This document shows positions 54,810-64,000 of a stretch of DNA of 64,000 bases, piece by piece. This DNA is from Rhodospirillales bacterium. Lineage in GTDB: Bacteria; Pseudomonadota; Alphaproteobacteria; Rhodospirillales; Defluviicoccaceae. Made by a program: the position numbers and the translations under genes. Below the pieces are notes generated by a model. It did not search any database. It worked only from the letters and a program-made list of their open reading frames with translations, and was not told the DNA's origin. Every line of letters begins with the position of its first letter. The stretch's first letter is position 1. The stretch covers positions 62,001 to 126,000 of the forward strand of contig JADJRE010000004.1 of the NCBI GenBank assembly GCA_016712375.1. Reading direction: 5' to 3'.

Positions 54810-56037
54810 TCAGCCGGCCATCACCGTCTCGAAATGTTGCACCGCCCGATCGAGCGAGAATTCGCGTGCCCGCTCAATCAGCTGCGTTCGTGATGGCGTG
54901 GAGCCCAGGGTTGCGAGAATTGCTTTGGCCATGGTCTCGGCTTCGCCGACAGGTACGAGCGCACCGAAACGGCCGCCATCCAGAATCTCGCTCGGCCCGC
55001 TCGGGCAGTCGGTGCTGACCACCGGGCAGCCGCAAGCCATCGCCTCGATCAGCGCGTTTGGCAATCCTTCCCAAACGGATGAAAGCACAAACACCGAAGC
55101 ACGCCGATAATAGGCAAACGGATTTGCGACGTGCCCCGGAAAATCGACATCGGCAGCGATACCCAGAGTTCTCGACATTTCCCGCAGAGCCTTTTCGCCT
55201 TCACCCTGGCCGAGCACGATCAGCCGCGCCGGCCGTTCGGCACGGACTTTGGCGAAGGCCCGTAGCAATGTCGGAAAGTCCTTCTGCGGTTTGAACTTGC
55301 CGGCGCCGACGATAACGGGCTCGTTGCCATCGACGAGCCAGGGATGATTTACAGGCGCTTCGGCCATCGTCGCCAATTCCGGCCGGAAGACCGGATTGTA
55401 GATAACGGTGATGCGGTCGCGGCAAATTCCGGTGATCGCGGCAACATCATCGGCGACACCCTGCGAAGGTGTCACCACGACGTCTGCCCTTCCGAACAGC
55501 CTGCGCATCAGGCGAGGCACCGAACGCACCCGGGCTGATTCATTGAGGGCTGCAGCTACCGACATGTGGTTGCGCACACTGACGATAAAGCGCGTATCGC
55601 CACGATGCAGACTTGCCGCCAGCAGCAGCACGGTGTTCGGGTAATTCAGAAACGACAACACGGCCCGGGGCTTCGCCTTGTGTAGGTAGCGGCGTATTGC
55701 CGCGAGCGGCGGTGCGTCCTTGAAGAGCAGAGCCGCGACCGGACCAACGCAAGGGTCGCCGCCGGCCAGCATGGCCCGAGGCGCCGAAAGCAAGTGGGCA
55801 GCAAAGGCACGCGCCTGCAGCAGTCGGTCGGCAACGTTGTGCCGCCCGGCGCGGAGGTTGACGACGATAATGTTGGGGTGCTCGGCGCTCAATTCCCGTC
55901 CCAGCCAGGCGCCGCTCTCTTCCACCAGGAAGTCGACATGATGACCTCGAGAGGCCAGCCCACGAGCAATGTTGATCGCTACCCGTTCGGCTCCACGCGC
56001 CGACTCGACACTGCGAATAAAGATAGCCGAGACGCAT
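54810..56037 (-). CDS. Glycosyltransferase family 4 (GT-B), frameshift at start
   Basis: About 408 residues. The N-terminal Rossmann half is AIFIRSVESARGAERVAINIA; the C-terminal half has NEPVIVGAGKFKPQKDFPTLLRAFA, FPGHVANPFAYYRRASVFVLSS and EGLPNALIEAMACGCPVVST, the EX7E donor-binding signature. The frame is open far upstream, but homology begins at about 56030; ATG 56037 (MR..) lies one base out of frame, so a one-base insertion near 56030 is likely. Transfers a sugar to the nascent glycan. 44 bases after asnB's start, same strand. Confidence 0.88.
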
Positions 56038-56248
56038 TTCCAACGCTCTCTGCGGCACTTCAGCGGGCCGTCAAGGACGCGCAGTGCTAGCCGGACGCAG
56101 TCTCGCCGTCGAATTCGATGATCGGCTATGAGCTCGATGCCGGCCGACTGGGAATTCGGCCCTCGTAGCACACGCGGTCTGGTGCAGCAAGAATGCACTG
56201 AGGAATGCGCAGGGCTATCCTGTTCTCCATTCCTGCGAGAGGGGTGCG

Positions 56249-57454
56249 CTACGCCGAGCGCCGCAGGGGCGAGATGGAGTTCGCGGACTGTAGGAAGGCC
56301 GTCTCTCCCACCGGCGCCGTCGCTCCAATGAGCGAGCGAACCCTGCCGACGGCGCGGTCGAGGCAATCCATCGCTGGCAGAGGACGGTCTTCAGTCATCG
56401 TGTCACCTAGCCAAACCGCCCTGCCACTATCCACCAGATACGCATGAATAATGCGGATGTCGCGGCTCAGGCGCTGCGGACCAAAACGCATCATCTGCCG
56501 GTAAAGGAACGCTTTGACGTGCGCTCCCTCGAGCGGGCGGCTTCCTTCGCGTGCCCGACGCAAAGCGACGGCGGCATCGACGGTTGCCGGCCGCATAGCG
56601 TTTTCGCCCTCGCCGAGATCGAAGATGTGCACCGGTTTACGGGTGGCACAGGCTTCGGCCAGCATCGACATGCTGTCGCCGGTCACAATGATGTGTTCCG
56701 CCAACCCGAGAAAAGCGAAATATGGGTTGTCCCTGGCGTTCTGCTCCCAGCGGAAGAGATGGTGGGGAACATCAACATTCTGTTCTAGCACGTCGATGGT
56801 CGGCGCCGAGGTCCGAGCGCTGGTGGTGATCAGCAACGAGCCACCGATGGATCGTGCAAAATACGAAGCTTCCTTAGCCAGCCGTTCGGCTGCCCGCGTG
56901 CAGAAGCTGTAGGGTCCGGAACTGCCGCCGACGACGACGGTAACAAACGGTCGCGGGAGATGTGACAGGCGATCCTGCCAGCGCGCTCCCTCGCGCACCA
57001 GGCGGTCCTTGGTCACCCGGTGCAGCGGTGTCTGGTTGTGCAAGACGTTCGGCCGCACCGGCAGACGGTACTGCGGCGTGGTGATGATGAGGTCGAAGTG
57101 ATGCAGCCGGCTCCACGGCCGGCCGACATGGACGGTACGTACGGTCGTCGGGGACTGTTTCTTAATCCAACGGGCGATCGGCTCGTTGCGGCGGCCGGCG
57201 GAGATGACCAAATCCGGCCAAGGAGCCTGCAGCGGGCTCGACTGCTCGCGATCGATCCCGGCGATTGTCGAACGCAACAGCATGTTCGGCACGATCTCGA
57301 ATCGCGTGTGCACGAATCGTTTGATCTCGAACGGCCAGCCGAGCGCCTCGGCCAGCGCCAGAACCTGCGAGTTGTCGCCGGCCTTATTGCCGGTGAGCAC
57401 CCACACGCGGGGTGCAAAGGTGACTAGATCCGGCGACGTTAGTCCGTGCGGCAT
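56249..57454 (-). CDS. ELM1-family (mitochondrial fission ELM1-like) protein, GT-B-like
   Basis: 401 residues from ATG 57454. Conserved blocks are VWVLTGNKAGDNSQVLALAEALG, PDLVISAGRRNEPIARWI, VHVGRPW, ITTPQYRLP, VVVGGSSGPYSF, ITTSARTSAPTI and FRWEQNARDNPYFAFLGLAEHIIVTGDSMSML (last split). This is the DUF ELM1 family shared by plants and alphaproteobacteria. The fold resembles GT-B glycosyltransferases; bacterial function is not known to me, but the envelope-glycan setting fits. Confidence 0.9.
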   Translation of the reverse strand: MPHGLTSPDLVTFAPRVWVLTGNKAGDNSQVLALAEALGWPFEIKRFVHTRFEIVPNMLLRSTIAGIDREQSSPLQAPWPDLVISAGRRNEPIARWIKKQSPTTVRTVHVGRPWSRLHHFDLIITTPQYRLPVRPNVLHNQTPLHRVTKDRLVREGARWQDRLSHLPRPFVTVVVGGSSGPYSFCTRAAERLAKEASYFARSIGGSLLITTSARTSAPTIDVLEQNVDVPHHLFRWEQNARDNPYFAFLGLAEHIIVTGDSMSMLAEACATRKPVHIFDLGEGENAMRPATVDAAVALRRAREGSRPLEGAHVKAFLYRQMMRFGPQRLSRDIRIIHAYLVDSGRAVWLGDTMTEDRPLPAMDCLDRAVGRVRSLIGATAPVGETAFLQSANSISPLRRSA

Positions 57455-57865
57455 TCTTGCTCTTTCCCGAAATGACGTGCAGGCAAAAACGCGGCCCTGC
57501 ACTCCAATTGATCGCAATCGTGCGAACGATACTCAAATCAATCATTGTTTCCGTTTGTTACGCGCCCGGCGAGGAAACATGGCGCTGTGGTCGATCTCCT
57601 GGCTGGAGCAATGCCGCGCCGCTGATGGCGCGGAAATGGTGTAACCTCTGGAAAGGTCCGGGTTCGGCAGGTTGTTAAGAATTCGTCGCGGCCGGAGGCG
57701 GGCGACCCGCAACCGATCGCAGGGAAGCTGCAATGGCGATGACCACCCTTGGCTGCCGGGCGATGACAAGGCTACGCACGCAGGCGGCGACGGTTGCATC
57801 CGGCGAATGCGATCGCTATAGCTGATTCAGCGTCATCGCAGAGAACTTATCCGGGACTATGCGCC
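57455..57865. other. Intergenic region between divergent ELM1 and sulfotransferase genes
   Basis: About 410 bases with the promoters of both flanking genes. It includes an inverted repeat CCGCGCC/GGCGCGG (57614-57620, 57627-57633). No conserved gene is seen apart from the possible micro-ORF listed separately. Confidence 0.45.
57579..57644 (+). CDS. Possible 21-residue micro-ORF
   Basis: ATG 57579 follows GAGGAAAC, a good ribosome site, and reads MALWSISWLEQC... to a TAA at 57642-57644. Its 3' half overlaps the inverted repeat at 57614-57633. It could be a leader peptide or chance. No homology is claimed. Confidence 0.2.
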   Translation: MALWSISWLEQCRAADGAEMV

Positions 57866-58810
57866 ATGAACATGGCTGTCAGAACGACTATGCGGCACTT
57901 GATTTCTTATTCGCTGTTCTTCCTGCCGGAGGAGCGTCGGACGTCGATCGAGCGCTGGCTGCGGGGCCATGAAGACGCACGCAAGCTTGCTCTGGCTGAT
58001 TGTGTCATTGTTTCTTTCGGCAAGAGCGGGCGCACCTGGCTGCGCGTGATGCTGTCTCGGGTGTTTCAGGTTCGACACGGCTTGGCGCAGCGGCATTTGA
58101 TCGCTTTCGACAATCTGCATAGCCGGGTTCCAGCTATCCCTTTGATTTTCTTCACGCATGACAACTACCTCAAGGACTACACCAAGCAGCCCGATACCAA
58201 GCAGCCGTACTACGCGAAAAAGGTCATTCTGATGGTCCGTGATCCTGCCGACGTGGCGGTTTCGCAGTACTTCCAGTGGAAGTTCCGAATGACCGATCGC
58301 AAGAAAACCATCAACGAGTATCCGCCAGCCGGAGCGGATGTGTCTCTGTTTGATTTTGTGATGATGCCGTCATGTGGACTTCCTAAGATCATAGACTTCA
58401 TGAACGGCTGGGCGCGCGATTTGAGCAACATTCGAGATTTGATGATTATCCGCTACGAAGATTTGCGCACAGATCCGAAGGACATGCTGCGGCGCGTTCT
58501 AGACTTCATCGGTTCACCAGCTTCCGAAGACGAATTGCAGCAAGCAGTGGAATTTGCCTCCGTCGATAACATGCGGGCGCTTGAGCAGAAGCGGGTCTTC
58601 TGGCTGAGCGGGCGGCGCATGCTGGCGAAGGACCGCAGCAATCCCAATACTTATAAGGTGCGTCGGGCGAAGGTCGGCGGCTACCGGGACGACTTCACGC
58701 CGGAACAGCTTGCGTCGATCGACGCTATGGTAGCGAGCCGCCTACTGCCTGGATTCGGCTATGGCGGCGATGATGCCGGTGTTAAGACCGACGCGCGTGC
58801 TGCGGGTTGA
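57866..58810 (+). CDS. PAPS-dependent sulfotransferase
   Basis: 314 residues from ATG 57866. The 5'-phosphosulfate loop is VSFGKSGRTWLRVML; the 3'-phosphate region includes VILMVRDPADVAVSQYFQW and RYEDL. This is the Sulfotransfer_1 fold that transfers sulfate from PAPS to hydroxyl or amino groups of sugars or other acceptors. In this cluster the acceptor is probably a surface glycan. The longer frame starts at a TTG. Confidence 0.9.
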   Translation: MNMAVRTTMRHLISYSLFFLPEERRTSIERWLRGHEDARKLALADCVIVSFGKSGRTWLRVMLSRVFQVRHGLAQRHLIAFDNLHSRVPAIPLIFFTHDNYLKDYTKQPDTKQPYYAKKVILMVRDPADVAVSQYFQWKFRMTDRKKTINEYPPAGADVSLFDFVMMPSCGLPKIIDFMNGWARDLSNIRDLMIIRYEDLRTDPKDMLRRVLDFIGSPASEDELQQAVEFASVDNMRALEQKRVFWLSGRRMLAKDRSNPNTYKVRRAKVGGYRDDFTPEQLASIDAMVASRLLPGFGYGGDDAGVKTDARAAG

Positions 58811-58856
58811 TCGATTGAGGCGAAGGGATTTCGAGAGCGAGAAAGCGAGAATCGCA

Positions 58857-59759
58857 GTGAAACCCACCGTTTTCATCCATACCAACGAACGACAAATCGT
58901 CGGCGCCTTGGTCGCTGAATATGCCCTCCGGCGGAATTCCCGCCGAGCCGATGCGTTCGATGTGCGAATCATCGAAACCAAGGACTTTCCCTTCCTGGCG
59001 GCACGGGAGGGGCAGCCATTCGAGCGCGACGGCACAATCCGCGTCTGGCGCAACGACGATCTGCAATCGTTCACGCCCCTCCGGTTTATCCCACCGGAAT
59101 TGATGGGGTATCAGGGCCGGGCGTTAATCATTGATCCCGATATCTTCGCCGTGGCCGACGTATGGGATTTGCTGTCGCGCGATATGCAGGGCGCGGCCAT
59201 CATGTGCCGGATGCGCAACGGGCCGAAGGGCAAGTTCGGCTACTACGCCTCGAGCGTGATGCTGCTTGACTGCGCCAAGCTGCTGCACTGGCGCTGTGAG
59301 CAACAATTCAACGAGTTGTTCGAGTTCAAGCGCGACTATATGGACTGGGTCTCGCTGAAAATGGAGCGGCCCGACTCGATCAAAGCCTTTGAGGACGAGT
59401 GGAACGATTTCGACAAGCTGACGCCGCGGACGAAGATGCTGCACAATACCCGGCGGCTGACGCAGCCATGGAAGACCGGCCTGCCGATTGACTTCGAACC
59501 TCCCGACGCGTTCAAGCCGATCCCGATGTACGCTTGGCTGATGCGATTCGGACGCCGCTTCTTTGGGCCGAATCGGCTTATCGGCCACTACTGGCGTCAT
59601 CCCGACCGCAATCAGGAGAAGCTGTTCTTCGGCCTCCTGCGCGAATGCATGGATCGCGGAATCGTCACCGAGGCGATGCTGCGCGAGGAGATGCGTCGCA
59701 ATCACGTTCGTCACGACGCTCTTCAGGTGCTGGAGCGGACACAGCCGCTAGCTGCGTGA
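58857..59759 (+). CDS. Glycosyltransferase-like (GT-A/DXD) protein
   Basis: 300 residues from GTG 58857 (KPTVFIHTNERQIVGALVAEYAL). The segment GRALIIDPDIFAVADVWDL carries a DXD-like metal site, then MLLDCAKLLHW and DYMDWVSLKM. It resembles family 8-type or core-type nucleotide-sugar transferases, with YAL..NS and FTPLRF conserved. GTG is preferred because the homologous-looking N-terminus starts there; the upstream frame overlaps the sulfotransferase end. Sugar specificity unknown. Confidence 0.75.
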   Translation: MKPTVFIHTNERQIVGALVAEYALRRNSRRADAFDVRIIETKDFPFLAAREGQPFERDGTIRVWRNDDLQSFTPLRFIPPELMGYQGRALIIDPDIFAVADVWDLLSRDMQGAAIMCRMRNGPKGKFGYYASSVMLLDCAKLLHWRCEQQFNELFEFKRDYMDWVSLKMERPDSIKAFEDEWNDFDKLTPRTKMLHNTRRLTQPWKTGLPIDFEPPDAFKPIPMYAWLMRFGRRFFGPNRLIGHYWRHPDRNQEKLFFGLLRECMDRGIVTEAMLREEMRRNHVRHDALQVLERTQPLAA

Positions 59760-59761
59760 CA

Positions 59762-60816
59762 ATGGATCATAATCCCTCCGCCGCGCCGTTGCCGGTGGCC
59801 GGGCCGATGTCGGACGGCGACGGCAAGGACAGTTTCGCCTCGCCCATCTTTCCGACCCGCACGTTCCGCACCGCCTCGGGGCATGGCCAACGGCGATGCT
59901 GAACAAGCGCATCTTCGGCTATCTCTCGTGGCGTTTGCGGCGGGTTCGGATCCATCGCCGTGAGGTTCTCGACGCGCTGGCGAGAGACCTCATGCAGCAC
60001 GCCGCCGACCACGTTGCTGTGACCGGCGACATCGTCAATATCGCCCTGCCGAACGAGTTCTCTCGCGCCGGGGAGTGGCTGCGCGGTCTGGGCGCGCCTC
60101 ATCGAGTAACGGTCGTCCCCGGCAACCATGACGCGTATGTTGCGGTGAGCTGGGACCGTTCCTGGGCGGCTTGGCACGAGTTCACGACCAGCGACAGCCA
60201 CGAGACGGCGGTGCCCGCCCACCCTCCACAGCGGAGGAACTTGCACGAAGGCTTCCCGATAATCCGGCGCCGAGGGCCCGTGGCGCTGATCGGGCTGTCG
60301 ACGGCCGTGCCGACGCGGCCGGGCCGGTCGTCGGGCCGGGTCGGCGTTTTGCAGCTCGAACGCCTCGACGACCATTTACGGCGGGCCGGCGACGCCGGTC
60401 TGTTCCGAGTGGTGCTGCTGCATCATCCGCCGCGCGCGCTTGAGGCGCCGCAGCATAAGCAGCTGACCGATGCCGAGGAGTTCCGCAAGGTAATCTCGAA
60501 CAGCGGTGCCGAATTGATCCTCCACGGCCATGAGCACCGCTTCCGCTACGTCGAGTTGCCTGGGCCACGAGGCGGTGTGCCGGTGTTCGGGGTCCCCTCG
60601 GCGTCGATGCTGCCATCTGTCAACGGTGGCGCTGCCGGACAGTATCACCTGCACCATATTCAGCGCCGGGATGGTCGATGGGAGGTGAGAACGCACATCC
60701 GTACCTATAGCAGGGAGCACGGTCGGTTTGTCGAGAGTCAGCGCCGCTCTCTCCTGCTGCCGGCAGGGACGGATGCCCGGCCTTCGCCGCATTCGACAGC
60801 GGCGGCGACCGTATGA
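59762..60816 (+). CDS. Calcineurin-like metallophosphoesterase (frameshifted near start)
   Basis: About 351 residues after correction. A base is missing near 59834-59836: inserting one C gives DSFRLAHLSDPHV, with the first metal motif DxH. The rest is in the second frame: LNKRIFGYLSWR, HVAVTGDIVNIA (GDxxN-type), VVPGNHD, LHHPP and LHGHEH, all five phosphoesterase motifs. The start at ATG 59762 lies two bases after the preceding stop. Substrate unknown; linked to glycan and LPS transport genes. Confidence 0.85.
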
Positions 60817-61011
60817 TAAGCAGCATCGGCGCATGGGAAACCTTGCGCCGGCTGCGATGTCTGGATGCTGTCCCGGCTCCGCCAGCGTGCTCTGCAAGTC
60901 ATCGCCCGCTGAGCTTCGAGCGTTGGTCTCGGCAAATCCGATATAGTCAGTCGCGGCACGGATGGCCGGCGCCGCCGTCGGCTTCGCGAACAAGGTTCCG
61001 CGGGTCGCCCC

Positions 61012-62217
61012 ATGCGCACGTTCGACATTTACGTTCTTCGGCAAACCCTCAAGCCGCTGATACTCGCGTTGGTAGTGGCGCTGCTGGTGCTGCTGATCGA
61101 GCGGCTGCTCCGCCTGCTCGATATGCTGCTTGGCGCACAGGGCCCGTTGAAGCTGGTCCTGGAGCTCATGGCTTACCTGGTGCCGCATTACATCGGCCTG
61201 GCGCTGCCGATCAGCCTGCTGATCGGCGTCATGCTGGCGTTCAACCGGCTCAGCCGCGATGGCGAGATCGATGCGCTGCAGTGCGCCGGCGTAGGCCTTG
61301 CCCGACAGTCGCGTGCTGCCCTGCTCGTTGCCCTGGGCGTCGCCGTCATCACCGGCATCACCCTCGGCTATCTTAAGCCCTACGGCCGTTACGCGTACCA
61401 GGTGATGGTTTACACGGTCAGCAGTGCGGCATTGCAGGCGTTCGTGCAGGCGGGCGTGTTCACGCAGATTGGTGACACGACCTTCCTGGTGCACGGCATC
61501 GGCAAGCAGGCCGATAGCTTCGCCCGGGTGTTCGTCTACAAGGATGACGACCAGCGCTCGACGGCAATCACCGCCCGCGAAGGCATACTGATGCGGGCGT
61601 CGGAAGACGGCTCGCCGATGCTTCGATTGTTCGATGGGGTCCGGCTGAATGAAAACAACGCCGACACCTCGACACGGCGCAACTCGACCAGTAACCCGCC
61701 GGTCGGCGTGCTGCGTTTTGATCAGCTGAACATGTCGCTTGGCGACGGCCGCGCGCCATTATTCCGGCCGCGCGGCGCCGATGAGCGGGAACTCACCATC
61801 ACCGAGCTTTGGCAGCGCCGCTACACGCCGCCGCCCGGCATCCGCTCTTCGGACTTGATTGCCGAATTCAATGTCCGGCTGGCGCGCGCCCTCTCGGTAC
61901 CGTTCCTGCCGCTTATCGGCATACCGCTGGCAATGGGGCGCCAGCGTAGTGACCGCTCGTGGGGAATTGCCGCCGGATTGCTGGTGTTGGTCCTGTATAA
62001 TCAGATGCTTGACGTCGGCAAGAACATGGCCGAGACGGGCGAGATCAGCCCTTTCCTCGGGTTGTGGCTGCCGTTCATTGCATTCGCTGCCATCAGCGTC
62101 TGGCTGTTCTGGCGCGCCTCGACACGACTGCCGCGCGTCAGCGGCATCAGCGCCACGTCCCTTCCGCTGCTGCGGGATCTCGGCAGCGCCTTTGTTCGAC
62201 TGAAGAGACGAGGATAA
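61012..62217 (+). CDS. lptF: LPS export permease LptF
   Basis: 401 residues of the YjgP/YjgQ family. Membrane helices at about 10-35, 55-78, 95-120, then a periplasmic beta-jellyroll (FVQAGVFTQIGDTTFLVHGI, LTITELWQRR) and three C-terminal helices (LPLIGIPLAMGRQRS...). With LptB2 and LptG it pulls LPS from the inner membrane to the Lpt bridge. The stop overlaps lptG by one base (TAATG). Confidence 0.95.
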   Translation: MRTFDIYVLRQTLKPLILALVVALLVLLIERLLRLLDMLLGAQGPLKLVLELMAYLVPHYIGLALPISLLIGVMLAFNRLSRDGEIDALQCAGVGLARQSRAALLVALGVAVITGITLGYLKPYGRYAYQVMVYTVSSAALQAFVQAGVFTQIGDTTFLVHGIGKQADSFARVFVYKDDDQRSTAITAREGILMRASEDGSPMLRLFDGVRLNENNADTSTRRNSTSNPPVGVLRFDQLNMSLGDGRAPLFRPRGADERELTITELWQRRYTPPPGIRSSDLIAEFNVRLARALSVPFLPLIGIPLAMGRQRSDRSWGIAAGLLVLVLYNQMLDVGKNMAETGEISPFLGLWLPFIAFAAISVWLFWRASTRLPRVSGISATSLPLLRDLGSAFVRLKRRG

Positions 62218-63285
62218 TGTCGATCCTCGGCCGTTACCTCACCGCTCGCTTCGGCGCCTACCTCGCGTTTATGCTGGGAGCGCTGACCGCGCTGGCGCTT
62301 ACCCTCGACCTCATGGAGGAAGCGGATCGGGTGCTGGAGTCGGATCCCGGCAGCATCTCGGCCTTGATTTGGTACAGCGTGCTCCGCCTTCCCGACATTC
62401 TCGCCCAGATGCTGCCGATTGCGACGTTGCTCGGCATCGTCGTGATGCTGGGCCGGCTGCTTCGCCATAGCGAACTGGTGGCGATGTGGGCAGCGGCGTT
62501 TCGCCTGTGCAGTTGATGAGCCAACTCCTGCCGGCGGCGGCACTGCTCGGGATCTTCAGCTTTCTCAACGCCGATATCGCTGTTCCCATCTCGCGGGATG
62601 CGTTGCGGACGTGGGGGGTGGGCGAGGCGCGCAAGACCGGCATACTCGCCGACGACGGCAAGATGGCTTGGATGCTGAGCGGCACCGACGTGGTCCGCAC
62701 ACCGAAGCAGGCGTCGGCGTCGGGTGAACTCCGCGACGTCACGATTTTCCGCCGGGATGCCGAAGGCCGGCTGCTGGAGCGGATCGGTGCCGCCCGCGCG
62801 CTGCCGCAGGGAGATGGCTGGCAGCTCGAAGCGGTGCGTCGAATTGACATCGACACGGCCGCGACCGCCAACCTGAGAGCCTCTATTGGCAGGGGCGGAT
62901 CGACGTCGGGGCGCTGCCGCTGATCGCCGGCGACATCCGCGCTCTTCGCAGCGGCCAGCTGCTCGATCTGATTCGTAACGAAGGCTATGGCCAGCAGCCC
63001 GCCTACCGGTTCGACACCTGGCTGCAGTCGCGGCTGGCGGGCGCGCTGATCCCCGCGCTGATGGTGTTCCTGGCGATCGCGCTGGCGCAGCGGTTCCGCC
63101 GCACGGGCGTCTTCGCCACTTTGCTGCTCGGCGGCATCGGCATCGGCTTCGCGTTTTTCGCCCTCGACGGCATCTCCTTTGCGATGGGTGAAGCCGGTTT
63201 GCTGCCCCCGTGGTTCGCCGCGTGGGGGCCAAAACTGGCCCTGGCTGGCTTGGTCGGAACCCTGCTTGTCAGCAGCGAAGCGTGA
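62217..63285 (+). CDS. lptG: LPS export permease LptG (two frameshifts)
   Basis: 356 residues after correction, the usual length. Three frames in turn encode LGRYLTARFGAYLAFMLGALTALAL with ELVAMWAAG, then VSPVQLMSQLLPAAALLGIFSFLNADIAVPI and the periplasmic domain, then LYWQGRIDVGALPL and LAIALAQRFRRTGVFATLLLGGIGIGF. Breaks: a missing G near 62495 and another near 62880. The gene is essential, so errors in the sequence are likely. Partner of LptF. Confidence 0.93.
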
Positions 63286-63301
63286 AGCACGGACGCTGTA
63301 T

Positions 63302-63625
63302 TTAGCGGGTGAAGATCGGCGGAGGGCTGGCGATCGGGGACGCCGGCTTACCGGTGATCGGCGATGCGAAGCGCCCAGAAATCACCGGCGCAGCCTGAAA
63401 CGCGCTTGAACGGTTGGCGACAATGGCCCGTCGGGTGGGGAAGCTCCGGACAAAGGCGCGATCGCTGCGATTGATGACGATCACTTGCTGCGGGCAGGGG
63501 GCAAAGCAGGAGCCGCCCCTGGCACGGCTGACGTCGCAGGCATCAGCGGCCGAACTGGCGACGCCGATCAAGGCGAACACTGCGGTCCCGATGAGGAAGG
63601 GCCAAAATCGCCACAGCCGCTTCAT
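63302..63625 (-). CDS. Small exported hypothetical protein
   Basis: 107 residues from ATG 63625, which has a strong GGAGGG site. Signal peptide (MKRLWRFWPFLIGTAVFALIGVASSAADA) and a short mature part with three Cys (ACDV, SCFAPC) and an Arg/Ser-rich middle, then a Pro-rich tail. I do not recognise it. Convergent with lptG. Confidence 0.55.
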   Translation of the reverse strand: MKRLWRFWPFLIGTAVFALIGVASSAADACDVSRARGGSCFAPCPQQVIVINRSDRAFVRSFPTRRAIVANRSSAFQAAPVISGRFASPITGKPASPIASPPPIFTR

Positions 63626-63739
63626 TTTCCCTCCGACCAATCCACATGGCCGGTCTTCCACAGCTTGAGATTATATCCGTAGCTATCGGCGTTCAAGGCC
63701 CGCAGAGCGAAACCCTATCAAGAATTCGGCAACGGGACC

Positions 63740-64000
63740 ATGGGCTGGCTGCGAAGCTCGGTCTTGATGGTCGGCAGAACTGCGGACACTCTGGAGGATG
63801 GTGAGATAAACGCGGCGCCCGCTCATCGTAACGCACGCACCTGACAAGGCTTGGTTTTCGACCCATCCACGCCTTGACCGTGCCGAAGGGGTGCTCGACG
63901 GTCCGTCGCGGATGGTCATGGCGTCGGGGGCGCGATCGAGACGATTGAGCATGGCATCGATGACGTCTTCATGTTCCCAGCGTCTCACACGCTTTCCTTG
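63740..64000 (-). pseudogene. IS1182-like transposase remnant, running off the right edge
   Basis: On the minus strand from the right edge the frame reads GKRVRRWEHEDVIDAMLNRL, then DAMTIR, and after a one-base shift RRTVEHPFGTVKAWMG. This is the C-terminal end of an IS1182-type DDE transposase (family pattern KQTVEHPFGTLKAWMG..HF). The frameshift and the unrecognisable sequence after KAWMG show decay. The catalytic part would lie beyond the window. Confidence 0.75.

Overview
The window looks like a contig from a high-GC alphaproteobacterium, most likely a Rhodospirillales-type organism; I cannot name the species from sequence alone. The evidence is an F1-only ATP synthase operon (atpH-A-G-D-C), a DUF4175/TIGR02302 protein, a TSUP-TIGR02186-USP operon, an ELM1-family protein, a FixJ-type regulator, and sites matching alphaproteobacterial CtrA and general-stress (EcfG) motifs.

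Layout. 1-6 kb: DUF4175 gene end, MFS carrier, lipoamide dehydrogenase, class-III aminotransferase, cytidylate-kinase-like protein, then a tRNA-Ser(GGA). 6.2-7.1 kb: a scar of degraded IS21 and IS110 elements; the IS110 remnant is read antisense as the end of a lipoprotein gene. 7.5-11.8 kb: 47-residue TPR-repeat protein, DUF4168, GNAT, endonuclease V, secreted hypothetical protein, SixA phosphatase. 11.8-16.8 kb: F1 ATP synthase. 17-24.5 kb: SYLF protein behind an EcfG-like promoter, DUF502, dehalogenase-like hydrolase, Nudix, TSUP exporter operon, VOC, SOUL, and a damaged rpe with a second degenerate copy of its tail. 24.7-33.6 kb: anmK, tyrS, DUF3971/AsmA-like protein, glnE. 33.7-38.7 kb: Bcp peroxiredoxin, ferritin-like protein, a FliL-like gene behind a CtrA-type box, an orphan TRAP solute-binding protein, two small cytochromes c, hemerythrin. 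38.7-42.4 kb: a sensor kinase, a FixJ-type regulator and a lone receiver. 42.5-47.5 kb: arfB, aldolase/SDR fusion, penicillin-acylase-like hydrolase. 47.7-60.8 kb: an envelope-glycan cluster (ABC exporter, two methyltransferase-type proteins, UDP-sugar 6-dehydrogenase, AsnB, glycosyltransferases, ELM1, sulfotransferase, phosphoesterase) running into lptF-lptG. The right edge is a truncated IS1182-like transposase.

Functional reading. The 47.7-63.3 kb block suggests synthesis, decoration (uronic acid formation, amidation, methylation, sulfation) and export of a surface glycan next to LPS transport genes; this is the best candidate for an undescribed system. The 34.4-42.4 kb block suggests iron/oxygen/redox sensing.

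Caution: at least a dozen conserved genes, including the essential atpA and lptG, are broken by single-base indels, many in homopolymers. I read most of these as sequence errors and give one spanning feature per gene. Only the transposase scars and rpe look like true decay, and rpe could also be a misassembly.
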